This document shows positions 34,238-46,454 of a DNA stretch of 64,000 nt, piece after piece; position 1 is the stretch's first letter; the number at the start of each line of letters is the position of its first letter. Under the pieces are notes generated by a model that was not told the origin of the DNA, searched no databases, and saw only the letters and a program-made list of their open reading frames with translations. Source of the DNA: Lunularia cruciata. Taxonomy: Eukaryota > Streptophyta > Marchantiopsida > Lunulariales > Lunulariaceae. The position numbers and the translations under genes were made by a program. Location of the stretch: positions 35,726,333-35,790,332 of the forward strand of contig OX419756.1 of assembly GCA_948567375.1 (NCBI GenBank), given 5' to 3'.

Positions 34238-34660
34238 GTGGAGAAACTGCAACAACAAAGAATTTCAACAATTGTTGCAGATGTTCACACGAGGTTTTCT
34301 ACATTGGTGTGTGGGAGGGATTCACATGTGCAAATCATAACTAGCCACTTCGAGGTTTACTTTAAGCAAAGTCATATAGACAATAATCGGATGGGAATAA
34401 AAGTCAAAGAATGCGACCGCGTAGGAAAAACGAAGGATGGGAAGACCCTATCAAGCCGTACAAGGAAGAGAAAAAAAAGTAACGTGAGACTAAGCCCCAA
34501 TAGAGTCTATATGAGAAATCTGCACTACTTAAGACGGGGAATAAAAATGGGATTTGGGGGTGAGTTGAGGCCGTGGCACTGTAGAAGTTCACTACTAGGG
34601 ACCAACGCTAGCAAAAATTGGAAAAAGGTTCCCCTAAGCTCTGTTCTTTTTTGTATGTAA
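34238..34660 (+). other. 140-codon open frame overlapping LINE tail E4
   Basis: Open from an ATG (MEKLQQQRISTIVADVHTRF...) and basic in the middle (SSRTRKRKKSNVR), but that part lies across the reverse LINE tail E4, so the frame is at least partly fortuitous. No domain recognised. Not supported as a gene. Confidence 0.2.
34393..34546 (-). mobile_element. 134-bp LINE 3'-end copy E4 with 10-bp duplication
   Basis: GGGAATAAAA at 34393-34402 and 34537-34546 flanks a reverse LINE tail starting within CAGATTTCTCATATAGACTC and ending CGCGGTCGCATTC. Same 3' end as E2 and E6. Confidence 0.8.
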
Positions 34661-35229
34661 CAATCTAGATGAAGGACATTTGGTAGGGTATTTTAGCAAC
34701 AACACCAAATCCACTATGGCAGCAAGGACGGGAATCATTCAAGCATCTACCCTATGGGATTAGGAGAAATCAATCTAAGAGATTGTTCATTTGATTAGAG
34801 ATGCGAAGGATTTCGGTTAGTGATTTCATAGAGTAAAAAGGTTCTTATACTAGAAAGTTTCTTTATTGAAATTTTTTGTTCCAAAGGTTCTTTGTATGGG
34901 AGAGTTCTTGGACAAGAGGTTCTAGTATAAAATTGTTCTTTTATAGAAGGTTCTTCTATAAAAGTGTTCTTTTACCCAAGGTTTTTGTACCATATGGGAC
35001 AGAGTTTACTGAATGCTTGATCTTCTCCACTTGCTCTCATCACATCCGGGCCTTGCTTTTTTATCTTCAGTTTTTTTTCTTGGGTGTGTTCATACTTGAG
35101 TGTGTTCATTGGTTGGCCCCGAATGGTTAGTCTTTGTTCCAAACATTTCGTCTTCTAGTTATGGATTTGTTTTGGGTGTCTTTCCTAGGATTTGGGAGAT
35201 TCTTGACTAGACTCTTACATAATGCTTCC
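34661..35229. other. Unassigned DNA with TTCTT-rich stretch
   Basis: At 34830-34990 the words AAGGTTCTT, GAGTTCTTGG and TTGTTCTTTTA recur irregularly. An 84-codon frame (34876-35130) is low-complexity. No gene supported. Confidence 0.4.
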
Positions 35230-36244
35230 ACTTTGTTGATTAGCACAGGTAGCTAGAGGGACTACCATAGAAGACACTCCTCATCTAGCACTCCATACTC
35301 CTTATGTGCATCTAGGCACCACCTCTTCCCGCATCCCCTTTGAGGAACTCAAGTTCTCCCTGATGGAGACACTTCTTTTCCTATGCCGCCATGTCCTCCA
35401 CCATTCCCTAGTAAAGAGCCTACATTGGTTGACTCTCTTATGGTGGATCCTCCATCCACTATTCCTCCCCCTCCTCCCACAATCTCCCTCCCTAATGTCC
35501 TAGATCCACCATCATCGGCTCCAATCCACCCTATTCATCCAGATCCTCCACCACCACAAATTGACATCCCTTCACTAGTACACGTACCACCCCCTTATAG
35601 CCTACCTCACTAGTGCACTATGTAGTCTTGCCTTGATTGCCCATGTGTGGGGTTACTTGGCATAACATCTAGGGTGAGCTAGATGTTTATGGATGAAAGC
35701 AAAGGCCACTGCTCCACCCCCTCCTAACCCCTCTTCTCTAGCCCGCTCACTATAGGCACCACTAGGCTACTACTCTTTGGATTGTCTCCAAGCCTTCCTA
35801 CCAAGCTCACCTCATCCTCATATTGTACTAGGATCCCTATACTCCTCCGGCATCTAGTGTGCTCCACTTTCCTATATGTCATCTTGTTAGATGACCAAGA
35901 GAGAGATGTCTCTACATGGACCCTCTAAGCTCTCTTCTCTAAGTGGAATTTCCTTCTTCTTGCCCATGAGGGTGCATCCAAATATCATGAGACCACCTCT
36001 TCAAATCATCAATTTTTACAAGTAGATTGCTAGCTTTATATGAAGAGTATATCATTTGAGCCTAGATGGTTACCAGACAGATCATTGAGTCCCTATAGGA
36101 TATCACTCTACCTCCAAAGCATCATCAAATATGTTGTTCCTTGACACTAGGCCAGATAGTGGAATATCTATATGCTGTCTAGGCACTATCATCCTCTACA
36201 CCAACACCTTTCTCTATCAATTATTAATCAATTTTACATGATCT

Positions 36245-36933
36245 ATAACACCAATTTGTGCATGTGTGTGGTATTGTGATATTTAGCTTGGTATTACAAG
36301 TACTTAAGAGATATTATTTATATAGAGATAAAGGATGATTCTATATTAGTCATGGTTAGCTAAAGTTAGTCATAGATAAGATAGAGGGGACCTTAATTTA
36401 GAGGAAGTAGAAAAGATGAGCACAACTATTTTGGATTTTAGTGTGTTGACTTGGTATTATTTCTAGGTGTTTGGCTTTGAGGAAAGAGTTGAGAACTCTT
36501 GGGCCCGCAAGCCTTTTTGTTTTGGATTCTTCTTTAGTCCAAGGATAGCCCATGTGAAGCAATCCTTGACTTAGTGGTTGGGTCAAGATAAGACCACATG
36601 CTTAGGGGAATATGCCCATGTGAATGGATATTCCTTTTTACTTTTTGACTTTACTTGACTTTTAGTCTAGTAACTTGAGTTATTGCGGTAATTAGTAACT
36701 TTGGTACGTAATTATTTCACAAGTATATAAACAAGGGGTAGGGAGGTACTCATCATCCTTTCATTTGCAACTATCTATCTCATTGAGTTCTCTAGTGAGC
36801 AATGTCTTGAGTCTTGGAGTGTTAGCCGTGGAGGAGTATGATGGAATTGGGGTTCCTTGCCTTCTTAGTCCATGGTGTGCTACCATAATAGCCATCAGAG
36901 GTTCATCCTAAGTGAGAGACACACCGGCTCACA
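36245..36933 (+). repeat. Solo LTR (S2), related to S1
   Basis: Interrupts L5 relative to L1. Starts ATAACACC (S1: TGTAGCACC), has a TATA box TATATAAACAAG near 36724, and ends CTCACA. GATCT occurs immediately on both sides (36240-36244, 36934-36938). Blocks shared with S1 in reverse include ATTAGTCATGGTTAGC. Confidence 0.7.
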
Positions 36934-37392
36934 GATCTCCATCCATCAACCACATATGACCTTCCTTCTTTTTTCCATGACTGCCATCCAAATGAAGAGT
37001 AATAACTTAATCAGTCCTTTTTTTCCTATACACTACTCTATTTTCCATGTTTCTTGTCAAAGGGTCCCTCATGACTAGTTTTTGAGCATTTATGCAATTT
37101 TTTCTCCCTTGATATATTAGACTAAGGCTCCTCCTTTCTTTTTCTTTCTGCCCACCTATTGCCTTGGGTTTGGTACCTAACTACTACTTGTTTGTTTGGT
37201 GCATCTTCTCTCCTTGCTCTATCCAAGCAGATAGTAGGTGTTTTACCCATAACCATAGGGGTTGTTCTTTGCATTAAGTCTCATGTACTATTTTTATATA
37301 GCTTTCCACTTTTTCTCATCTTTCTTGTCTCTGCATTAGTATGTAGTAGCCACACCAAGGGAAGTTGAGATGGTTATTGTAAGCAATAGAGC

Positions 37393-37397
37393 TTCCT
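37393..37397. repeat. Target-site duplication TTCCT of chromovirus A
   Basis: TTCCT here and at 58393-58397 abut the two LTRs of A, 21 kb apart, proving that everything between is insertion A plus its own insertions. Confidence 0.9.
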
Positions 37398-37821
37398 TGT
37401 ATTAATATGAAGATAACAACAAAGTTAGTCAAGGCTAACAAAGTAGTGAATAGGCCAAATTAGCATATGATATCCTAGAAGTATTTAGGAAGCTTCTTGG
37501 GAAGATTCCTACTAGCTTAGCTTGCACCCCAAGTAAGTAGTTTCTAGAAGGAAGCTTCTAGAAACTTCCAACCAATTTAGTTGCATGCCAAGTAGGTGGC
37601 TTCAAGAAGGAAGTGTCTTGAGAAGCTTCATGGTTAACTTGGCTTGCACTCAAAGAAAGTGGCTCAAGTAAGCTTCTTGAGAAGCTTCTCAAGAGCCTTG
37701 TATGTTCCCTATAAATACAAGAGCCAAAGCTCATGCTAAGCATCAGGAGTTTTCCCACATTCAAGTGTCCCAATGTGATCTTCTATTCTCCTATTTCTCT
37801 ACTTGGTCTTGATTATTTATA
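37398..37821 (+). repeat. 5' LTR of chromovirus A
   Basis: Begins TGTATTAATATG, ends TTATTTATA before TTGGTATCA. Contains repeated GAAGCTTC palindromes and TATAAATAC near 37711. Confidence 0.88.
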
Positions 37822-37822
37822 T

Positions 37823-37837
37823 TGGTATCAAAACAAG
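37823..37837 (+). other. Primer binding site of A
   Basis: TGGTATCAAAACAAG, two bases after the LTR, is close to TGGTATCAGAGC, complementary to initiator tRNA-Met, the usual plant LTR-element primer. Confidence 0.75.
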
Positions 37838-37839
37838 AA

Positions 37840-38990
37840 TGGGATAGATGAAATTTATGGACCACCAAACCATTGGGATTTTTGTGTCCAAGTACTACCT
37901 AAGCATAGTTTCAGACAATTCATCACCTCATGCTTTGGATAAGATTAATGCATATGATCACCATATTTGAGGAGCCTTTGGTACTTCCAGTTGTAACTTA
38001 TGGAGAATGGTAGACATGATGCTTTTATCTGTTAATAAAGTAGATAGATTAGGGGTGGTGTGATAGAGTAGCAACCATGGTGGCAATGCTTGAGGCTATC
38101 ATTGCTATGCAACAACAAATCAAGCACCTTACACAATTGTTGGATGAACAAGATCATCAACGATAAGAGCATGTAGAGAGGGTATCAATTCAAGAAGGAG
38201 AAGATCAAATCTAATTCCTGAAACCCAAGGTATTCAAAGTAAGAATCTCTCGGGTGTAGTAGAGAATTTTTTTTTTGATTGTGAACGTTATTTTGAAGCT
38301 ACCAATCGTCAAGATGAGTGGAAATAGATTCTTAGGTTCTAGCCAATTAGATGGAGTAGCAAAACTATGGTGGCAATTCCGAGAAGAGTGAGCTACAAGA
38401 CAAATTTTTGCACCAATCTCAACATGGGGAGAATTCAAGAGTGCAATAATAAGTCTAATCCAAGCTATAAATGCCATACAAGCTACACAGGATAGGTTGG
38501 TAGAGTTGAAATAGATTTCCCCTATAAGAAGTTACATCAACAATTCCAAAACACCATTATGCAAATTCCAAATATATTGGAAGGTGAAGCTCTAGATCAA
38601 TTTGTGAGGGGCTTGAAGTCAAGAACCAAATTAGAGGTAATAATGCAAGAGCCACAACACTTGGAGGAAGCTATGTGGTTGGCTAAACGTTTTGATTCCT
38701 TGGTTGCAACAACTTGGTTTCAACCTTGACCTCCATAGAACCTACCAATACACTACATATGAGTAGATGAGTCAATACCAATGGAAATTGATGCCATTCA
38801 ACAAAAACCACTTGGCATTATAGATCGAGAAAAATTACAACAAAATGGTGGTTGTTTTTATTGTTGCCAATTGGAACATCGTATCAATGAATGTCCACTC
38901 AAGAATGTGTGATCTTGACAAGTTGCCCAGATGGAGTTTGTGGAGCAAAATGATCAAGGAAACAAGGAATCTCAATAGGAGATTTTTTGA
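37840..38990 (+). pseudogene. Gag of chromovirus A
   Basis: Nucleocapsid coding in broken frames. The zinc knuckle is intact at 38853-38894: CFYCCQLEHRINEC has the C-x2-C-x4-H-x4-C spacing that binds genomic RNA. Upstream, LWWQFRE-like and FVRGLKSRTKLEV residues fit the capsid. Stops and shifts disable it. Confidence 0.7.
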
Positions 38991-39091
38991 GCCACCTACT
39001 AGGAGCTGATTGGTTTGAATGGGATTGAGGCTTGACCTATGCAAGTTTGCTTCACTTGCAAGGTATAATATCTAATTGAGGTTGTAGGATT

Positions 39092-39472
39092 TTGGTTGAT
39101 TCTAGAAGTTTTGAGAATGACATGTTTATGCAAGTAGAAAAGGAATTGGCTATTCCTATCAAGCCAATAATTGGAAGTAAATTGATGATGGCGGATGGTA
39201 GAAAGGGTTCTACATTCCGTACCTCACATCTTGTTACCTTCAAGATTGGGAAGGAGTATTTGGAGTGTATAAGGTTTGTAGTAGCACCTCTACACTACAA
39301 TGTCATACTAGACTACCTTGGCTTGAACATCATAATGTTCAATTTGATTGGACCCGATGACAAATTCAAGTACAACACCAAGGTAAGAATTTCCAATCAG
39401 GTTTTTTGGCACCTCGGAGTAAAACACCTAAGAATAGTCAATCTTGGGATGGGAAGTTTATCAAGAAGGTAG
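39092..39472 (+). pseudogene. Protease of chromovirus A
   Basis: Open frame with KLMMADGRKGSTF and VAPLHYNVILDYLGL, colinear with C. The active-site region reads DSRS instead of DSGS, so the glycine is lost. Followed by the three-unit 60-bp array (39442-39621). Confidence 0.75.
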
Positions 39473-39669
39473 CCATAAAGCAAGCTTTGAAGGGAGATGA
39501 GTCCCATGATAAGAAGTTTGCTAGGAAGGCAGCCAAAGAGCAAGCTTTGAAGAGAGATGAGTCCTTAGATGAGAAGTTTTTTATGGAAAGCATCCATAGA
39601 GCAAGCTTTGGAAGAAGATAAGTCTATTTTTGCAATGTGGATCAAGCCAATTGCACAAGGACAACCAGA

Positions 39670-41270
39670 GGAGGATCAAGAGCATCATCAATCAATGGTT
39701 GATCAAATTGTTCAAGAGTTTGTGGATGCATTTCTGAATGATCTGCCAAAGGGATTACCCTCTGATCGTGGTATGTCCTTCAAGATTGAGTTATTACCAA
39801 GGAAAACTCCAATGAGTAGACCAATCTATTGGCTCTCACCAAAGGAGTTGGGGGAGTTGCAAAACACACTTACAGAGTGGTTGAAGAAGGATTTTATATG
39901 ACATAGTACTTCTCCTTGGGAAGCACCGGTATTATTTGTTCAGAAGAAGGATGGAGGATTTCAATTTTGTATTGATTATTGTGTGCTCAATAAGCAAACA
40001 ATGAATAATGCATATCCCTTGCCTCGGATCAATGACTTGCTTGATCCATTGAGTGAAGCATGATACTTCTCTAAGTTAGATCTTCACAATGGCTATTGGC
40101 AACTCCACATTGATAGGGAAGATGTGCAAAAGATGCCTTTTGCACAAGGTGTGGGCATTTTGAGTGGAAAGTTCTACCTTTTGGGCTCACTAATGCTCCA
40201 ATAGTCTTCATGGACCAGATGCATCTGGTGTTGGATGGACTATTGGATCGGTATGTAGTGGTATTCTTGGATGATATCTTAATCTATAGCAAGACAAAGG
40301 CATAACACATGAATCATACGCAAGAAGTCCTAAGACGACTACGACAATGGAAATTTTACTACAAGAAGTTGAAGTGTACCTTTTGGCAAAAGGAAGTTAC
40401 CTTCTTGGGTCACAAGATCTCATGTGAGAGGATCAAGATGGAAAAGGAGAAAATCAAGGCCATTACTAATTGGCCTACTCCAAAGGATGCTACAGATTTC
40501 AGGAAATTTAATAGATGAGCCAATTTTTACTGATGGTTCATCCATTATTATGCTCATGTGGCTGCACCATTGACTGACCTCTTGGAGAAGATCTTGAGCT
40601 TTTAGTGGACCACCAAGCACAAAGAAGCATTCCAAAAGTTGAAACATATGGTGTCTTTGAGACCCATTCTCCAACCATATGATCCTCAACTACCTTTTGT
40701 GATTGATTTTGATGCTTATAACTTTGCAATTGGATTCTTGCAAGAATTGTTGTAGCAAGAATTCCTAAATGGACTGCATCCCATTGCCTTTGTGTCTTGC
40801 CGACTAAATATAGCTAAAAGAAATTACTCTGCTTGAGATCAAGAACAACTTGCAATGGCATATGCCACCAAGGTATAGAGGCATTACCTCTTGGGGAAAC
40901 AAGAGATCATGCAAACTGATCACAAACCATTGTTGTAGACCATACACATGAAGAGTCAACATCAACAATAAGAGAAGCGACGCCAATTGTTTGATATCAA
41001 ACTTGAGTACAAGCCAGGTTGGTTCCATGTCATCCTTGATGCCGTATCATGATGACCTGATTTGAAGTCTCTTCCTCTCATCACGATGGAAATTACAACA
41101 ATGTCAATTGACTCCAAGGTCCAAAATGAGTTTTGGTCAACTCTACAACAAGATCTCTTCTTCCAGATGGTAAATGGTTGTCTTGAAGCATGCAACAAGG
41201 AGTAAAATACCTTCTCCTTCAAGGAATGCATTTTATTCCATGAGGACAAGATCTATGTTTCAGCCAAAGG
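39670..41270 (+). pseudogene. RT and RNase H of chromovirus A
   Basis: RT starts with FKIELLPRKTPMSRPIYWLS near 39780; PFGLTNAP-like at about 40180; the catalytic FLDDILIYS at 40263-40289. RNase H follows with DFDAYNFAIG near 40708 and a TDHKPLL stretch near 40917. Multiple stops (for example TAG and TGA within WTTKHKEA-like and LLQT-like segments) and frameshifts. Confidence 0.8.
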
Positions 41271-41289
41271 TGATCTTTGACTTGTGCGC

Positions 41290-42429
41290 CTTCAAGAAGC
41301 CCATGATTTACTAATTGCTAGTAACATGGGTATGGACAAGACCTGAGTACTCTCCAATGCCAATAATGGTAGCCCAACATGGCACAAGATGTTTGGGTGT
41401 TTTTCTGGTTGTGTGAGAGTTTCCAATGCAACAAGGCCAATAACCAAAAACCGAGTGGACTCCTTCAACCACTCCCCATTCCATCTACTCATTGGGAACA
41501 TGTGAGCTTAGATCTCATCACCTCCTTGCCTAAGACAAAGCAAGGTCACACCAAAATTGCAGTGTTTGTGTGTAAGCTTAGTAAGCAAATCCATTTGGTA
41601 CCAATAGTTAATATTTTGGATGCTCCAACCTTGGTGCAAATCTACTTTAACAACATATTTAAGCATCATGGGCTATTGCATGTTCTCATCTCCGACCGTG
41701 ATCCCCACTCCACTAGAAAATTTTAGCAAGCACTCTTCTAGATACTTGGCACCAAGATTGCTTTGTCCACGGCCTATCATCTTCAAACTGATGGAAAAAT
41801 TGAACGTTAAAATTGCACCTTGGAAGATATGCTTTGTGCTTTTGTCAACATTCACCATACCAATTAAGAATGTCTTGCAGCTACGGAGTTTGCATACAAT
41901 AATTCTAAACATGCAAGCACATGATTCCCTTCTTTCTTTCTCAATTTTGGCCAAGACCCACTTGTTCCAGATTCCCTTCTTGCTCCTCCTCCATCTCATA
42001 TCCCTCATACTTCTATATCTTGACCACCATCTCCTAATCCCTCCAACAAGCCAAATCTTATCTCCTTGTTGCTTAGAATTGGTAGAAACAATATAGAGAT
42101 CACCATTCTTGTGATCTCAACTTTCATGTTGGTGATAAGGTCATGCTCTCATTCAATAACCTTCCTCTCCCACTTGATACCCAAGTTTGTAAACTTGCCC
42201 CTAATTGAATAGGACCCTTTGATGTCACCCAAATTGTTTCTCTTGTTTCTTATTGACTTGCCTTACCTTGTCATATGCACATCCATCTTGTCTTTCATGT
42301 TTCCAAGTTGAAACCCTTTGTTCCTAACCCATCTTCTTTTTCCTCTTGAGTCCAAGCTCTTCCTCCTCCTGTCCTTACAATGATCATGAGGAGTATGGAG
42401 TTGATTGTATCCTTGTACATTGCCACATT
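41290..42429 (+). pseudogene. Integrase of chromovirus A (5' part of chromodomain included)
   Basis: Blocks SCESFQCNKANNQKPS near 41410 (zinc-binding region), EHVSLDLITSLPKTKQG near 41498 (first catalytic Asp in SLDLIT), ISDRDPHS near 41690 (second Asp). The frame then breaks up. Ends in the chromodomain-proximal region at 42429 where element B begins. Confidence 0.75.
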
Positions 42430-42904
42430 TGTCATGCCATTTATAGTGTCGCATCTAGATTACTTGGACATTGGAGTTGCAGTGATAGTAGTTAGATATT
42501 TTAGTAGTTTCCCATAGATTACTTTCCGACGGTCAGGTTTCATGTTTGGGGTACTGGCTTCATGGTGGATCCCACAATCACTTTGCACCATTCACACCGT
42601 TGAGTGTGCCATCAACAAGACCGTTAGAATTCCGGACCTAGCTCGAGTCCAAGGGTATACTTTTGAAGTGCAGCTCTAGAGAGCTCATTTCTCTGATGAG
42701 CTCTCAAGAGAGCTCATCAGAGAAATGAGCCTTTGAGTTCCTAGCTATGGTAGACAGAGGCTGACGAGCGTCACTTGGATTCTCTTAGCTAGAGTGGATG
42801 TGGCTTGATTATAATAAGTGCCCAATTGTTGGCAGTTTATAGAGTGAGAGATCAAGTATTGATCTTAGTTGAGTTGATTTGAGTGTTTTAAAAAATTTGA
42901 TTAT
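42430..42904 (+). repeat. 5' LTR of B, lacking the first ~110 bp
   Basis: Colinear with 57253-57690 (for example GTTGCAGTGATAGTAGTTAG, GATTACTTTCCGA, GGATTCTCTTAGCTAGAGTG). It lacks the ~110-bp start block present at 57148-57252. A 22-bp-arm perfect hairpin (42683-42730) is absent from the other LTR. A TATATCAAAGAAATG word at 42903 is a possible decayed tRNA-Met primer site. Confidence 0.8.
42683..42730. repeat. Perfect 22-bp inverted repeat in B's 5' LTR
   Basis: Arms 42683-42704 and 42709-42730 are exact reverse complements with loop CAAG. The 3' LTR has only a single-arm equivalent (near 57500), so this is a private inverted duplication. Confidence 0.95.
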
Positions 42905-43924
42905 ATCAAAGAAATGAAGTGAAGGGGAAATCGGGTACAAGAATTAAGAGTGTTGGTGGTATCTCCAAGACTCATTGATCATTGGTAGCTAGATCGGAGC
43001 TCAGGTTTTCCCTAGTGTGCAAAAGCTTGTTCAATTGATATAGATTTGGTAGTGAGATAGACGGTATGCGGAAGTGATGGCCAAATTTCAAGCAAAGAAG
43101 AAGTAAATTTCAAGCAATGGTTGTGATTTTGAGCTTAGGAGGTGAAGACAAGACCAATTTGTTGCGAGTTGGGCTTAGAAAGTTTTGTCAAATTTGGAGA
43201 GGGTTCAAAGTTTGAGGAGTTTAGCCAAATTTGGAGAGGGTTTGAAGTGCCAAGAAGAAAGGCTTCATTTAGCTTAATTTTGGCATTTAGAGGCATAGTG
43301 CTACGTGCTATGAGAGGCTTCAAAAGCCTAGAAGGGCCAACAAGCTGGTGTGAAACTAGCTAGTTTAGAGTAGATCTTGGTCATTGTTTGGCAAAATGTG
43401 CCCATCTTGCTAGATTGTGCACAACAAGGTTTGACCCCTAGATCTCTTGTTCCTAGACTGGTGCCCTAGCCAATTGGTCTACCCTCACTTGTTATCCTAG
43501 TGATTGTGCCACTGTTATCTATACACTTGTAGTTTTGGCTAGGAGAGGCAGTTTGATCCCATTCTTGGTGATCTTGGTATCTTAGGATGTAGATATAAAT
43601 TCTCTTATGTCAAATGCCAAATTGTGGTAGAGTCAGTCCTGTGTTACTTTATGAGATGGAGTGTTTTTGTTTAGATTTCTTGTGATTGGACCCCCTCCAT
43701 TCTCCACTTCCTATTTGTGCACCACGTTTGTGTGAGGTGCACTAAATTTAGGGTGTTGGTGTTTTGGTCTGCTCTCAATTGTGAGGCTAGAGTGATGACC
43801 AGTCAGACTACTTTTGTTTCTCCCTGGTGAGGTAGGAAGTGATGACCTGTAGACCGTGAGAGTGCATGTTGTGATGGCAAGTTATAGGTTGCCTTTTCCC
43901 CTAGTCTAGTTATCTCAGTTAGGG
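42905..43924 (+). other. Leader of element B
   Basis: Untranslated-looking region between LTR and gag. A short direct repeat (AAATTTGGAGAGGGTT near 43190 and 43227) is present. The longest frames are about 73 codons and unremarkable. Confidence 0.5.
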
Positions 43925-45340
43925 TTACATTAGCGGGTGGTGTTCCATGGGTATTAGGACTTGGTGGTGCCCAATTGGTGTTGGTACTTGGTGTTGTAGT
44001 TCTTGCAGTACTTGCAGTTCCGGTTGCAGTTGGTGGTTCCGGTTTGCGGTCACTTTGTCACAATGGAGTTCTTTGGGGATTCCAAAGGAGTAAGCCCTGC
44101 AGTACACAATGGGTTTACTTGGAGTGGTGCTTGGTATCTGCTTGTATCTCAGGTCCCAGTGAGGAAGGAGATTGACTCTAAGTTGGAGTTTGACATAAGA
44201 GCTGATTCAATTGAGAGTGCCCTTGGTGTGTCTGCACAATTGTTATGGGACATGGATGAGATTAATGGGGACTCCAAAGGCCCTAGGTGTTACTTTGGTA
44301 TAGTGGTACCATTGAGTTGGATGACTTCATCCAGAAGTTTGATAGTTAGTGTGATTTGCAATAGATGCAAAACCCAACTTTGTTTACACCTTTCATGCAA
44401 TGGAATGGGTTATTTCATCACTTGGAGTGTCCGCCAATGGATGACTACCATGAGTTCAAGAGAGCACATTTGGAGGAGATTGAGTTATAGAGACAATATT
44501 GGTCTCCAAACTATATCTTTATCACTTCAAGGTTGGTTGCCAAGAGTAGATGGGTTGTACCCACAAGTTCTAGCTCAAGTAGTGTTGGTGGAGCTAGTGG
44601 AGATGCACTAGCTAGAGATAGTGCTACCACAAGTGGAGGTACCACTGCAAGAGGTGGTGTGGTATCGGGGTTTAACCCCATGATGGATTTCTTCTAGTGT
44701 TTGAGGCAAAACTACCAGGGAGTACGGACTGACAAGCTGAGGAGCTTGTAGAAGTTCTAAAAAATGGCTGGAGCAAGGCACACACTTGCATGAGGCAGCT
44801 GATCAGTTTCACTCAGGGAGTTATTGAGGCCCACATAGTCCTGTTTTGGTATGGGATACTAGATAGGGAGTTGCAACATAGCTAGTTCATGATGCTATGT
44901 TGTTACATGCTACTTCGCCTACTTTGGTAGTGGTCTGTGGTTGGGCTAAGCGTATTGAGCTCAACATGGTAGAGGAGGGTGGTGACATCTGGATTTGGTA
45001 GGGAGACCTCATCTACAACAATTACTTCTTATAGAGTGTAGTAGACTACACCATGCCTAGTTGGTTTTTGAGGATAAGGTGGACAGCCCAGATCCTGTGG
45101 AGCAAGTGAAGGGCCTACTGTAGTTAGACCCTTACCTTCCTTTTTAGGTCAACATTAGCCAATGAGTAGTAGTGTTGCTTGTTGGACTTGTGGTGGACCT
45201 CACCATAGGAGAGAGTGTACTCAAGGCAACAGACCTGATACATTTGGTGCATCACAGCTAGCACAAAGGCAGTGTGAGCATTGCCACAGATTTGGTCACA
45301 CTAGTGACCAGTGCTTTGACCTACACTCGGAGTTATAGAG
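43925..45340 (+). pseudogene. Gag of element B with two zinc knuckles
   Basis: A G/V-rich start, an open frame to 44611, then capsid-like residues near 44690-44960 (CLRQNYQGVRTDKL; LVVVCGWAKRIELNMVEEGG, typical of gypsy gag). Two CCHC units follow at about 45180-45325: CWTCGGPHHRREC and CEHCHRFGHTSDQC. Stops (Trp and Gln positions) interrupt. Fragment F on the left carries the same double knuckle. Confidence 0.75.
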
Positions 45341-45497
45341 TGGTAGGGCTACTATGGCAGGTAGTAGAGGAGCTCCAGTTCATGGAGTACAAGGTGGTAG
45401 AGGAAGTGGTAGATGATCTATACCTAGTAGGGGTGCAGTACCTTCTCCTACTTTTGATACAACTATGGCTACTCGGATTGAGTAGTTAGAGCAGAGA

Positions 45498-46449
45498 TTG
45501 GCTAGTATGGCCATTGCTCAAAGGAGATCAGATTTAGGTGTTGCAGCTTCCACCTCACATGCTTGTGATAGAGATGCTTTGGACTTCATGTGCAAAGCAG
45601 CACAAGTAGATACATCTGTAGCAGTGACTAGGAGTCCAGTACGTGCTCATGAGCCTAGAGAAGCATCACTGGAGTTGGACCCACAGAGAGGAGAGGTTGG
45701 GAGACAAGTCAGATTTCCCTAGTCTTTCATGCTATTTGAGGCATTGCATACAACATCCATGGCTCCTAGACGTCCTAGTGTAGGTGTGGTAGGTGGTGAT
45801 GGGGTGCATGATGGACTACCTATTAGTCAGCCACCAGTTATTACAAAAACTAAGTTGAGCATGATGTTGGGGGCGGCTCAACTGGTTATACAATGCCCTT
45901 TATTTTCAGCCAGTGACATGTTTACATTGGGAGTTAACTCAGCCCTAGTGTTCTGGTTGGGTGCCACACTTTGTGAGAGTAGGGATGATGTAGTTCCTAC
46001 TACTAGAGCAAAGGTGGTTGATAGTGGAGGTGACTTGGTTGAGGAACATGGGATCCGTTCAACAACCAATGCTTTATGGTAGGAAGCAGCGGCTACACTA
46101 GAGGAGTTGCTAGCTAGACCGCCCTTTGAGAGAGCACGGTTCACACCTGGTGTTATCCCATTTGATAACCAAAGTGGGATTTTCCACTTGGTGGGACCTT
46201 CAAGGAAGGTCTATACACCATAGAGAGTCTTGTTAGACTCTGGTGCATAGCCTCTTATGTTGTGGAAGGCTGTAGTAGTCGGTCTAGAGTTACGGAAGAT
46301 TGATGTGGAGAGGTGCCCATTTCAGATCTAGACATCTCTAGGTGGTGGTTCAACACTAACATCACACATGAGGAGCCTATTTTCCAAGTTCAACCTGGTC
46401 ATCTGACTGATAGCTCAGTGGTGAGAGCTCAGGCTATTACAACAATAGT
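45498..46449 (+). pseudogene. Spacer and protease of element B, interrupted by C
   Basis: Open frames 45498-45722 and 45729-46082 (MAIAQRRSDLG; KLSMMLGAAQL) form a spacer of unknown role, also present in F. Near 46222-46262 VLLDSGA-stop-PLML is the retropepsin active site with intact D-S-G; the stop is at a Gln-type position (TAG). The domain is cut at 46449 by chromovirus C and resumes at 52083 with YDVLVGGAMFYPMGF. The join is exact once the TGAGT duplication is counted. Confidence 0.8.
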
Positions 46450-46454
46450 TGAGT
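46450..46454. repeat. Target-site duplication TGAGT of chromovirus C
   Basis: TGAGT at 46450-46454 and 52078-52082 flank C exactly. Confidence 0.95.

Noticed and set aside
34238-34660. 140-codon frame as a host gene
   Set aside because: Its middle is the reverse LINE tail E4, and no motif is recognisable; kept only as a low-confidence open frame.
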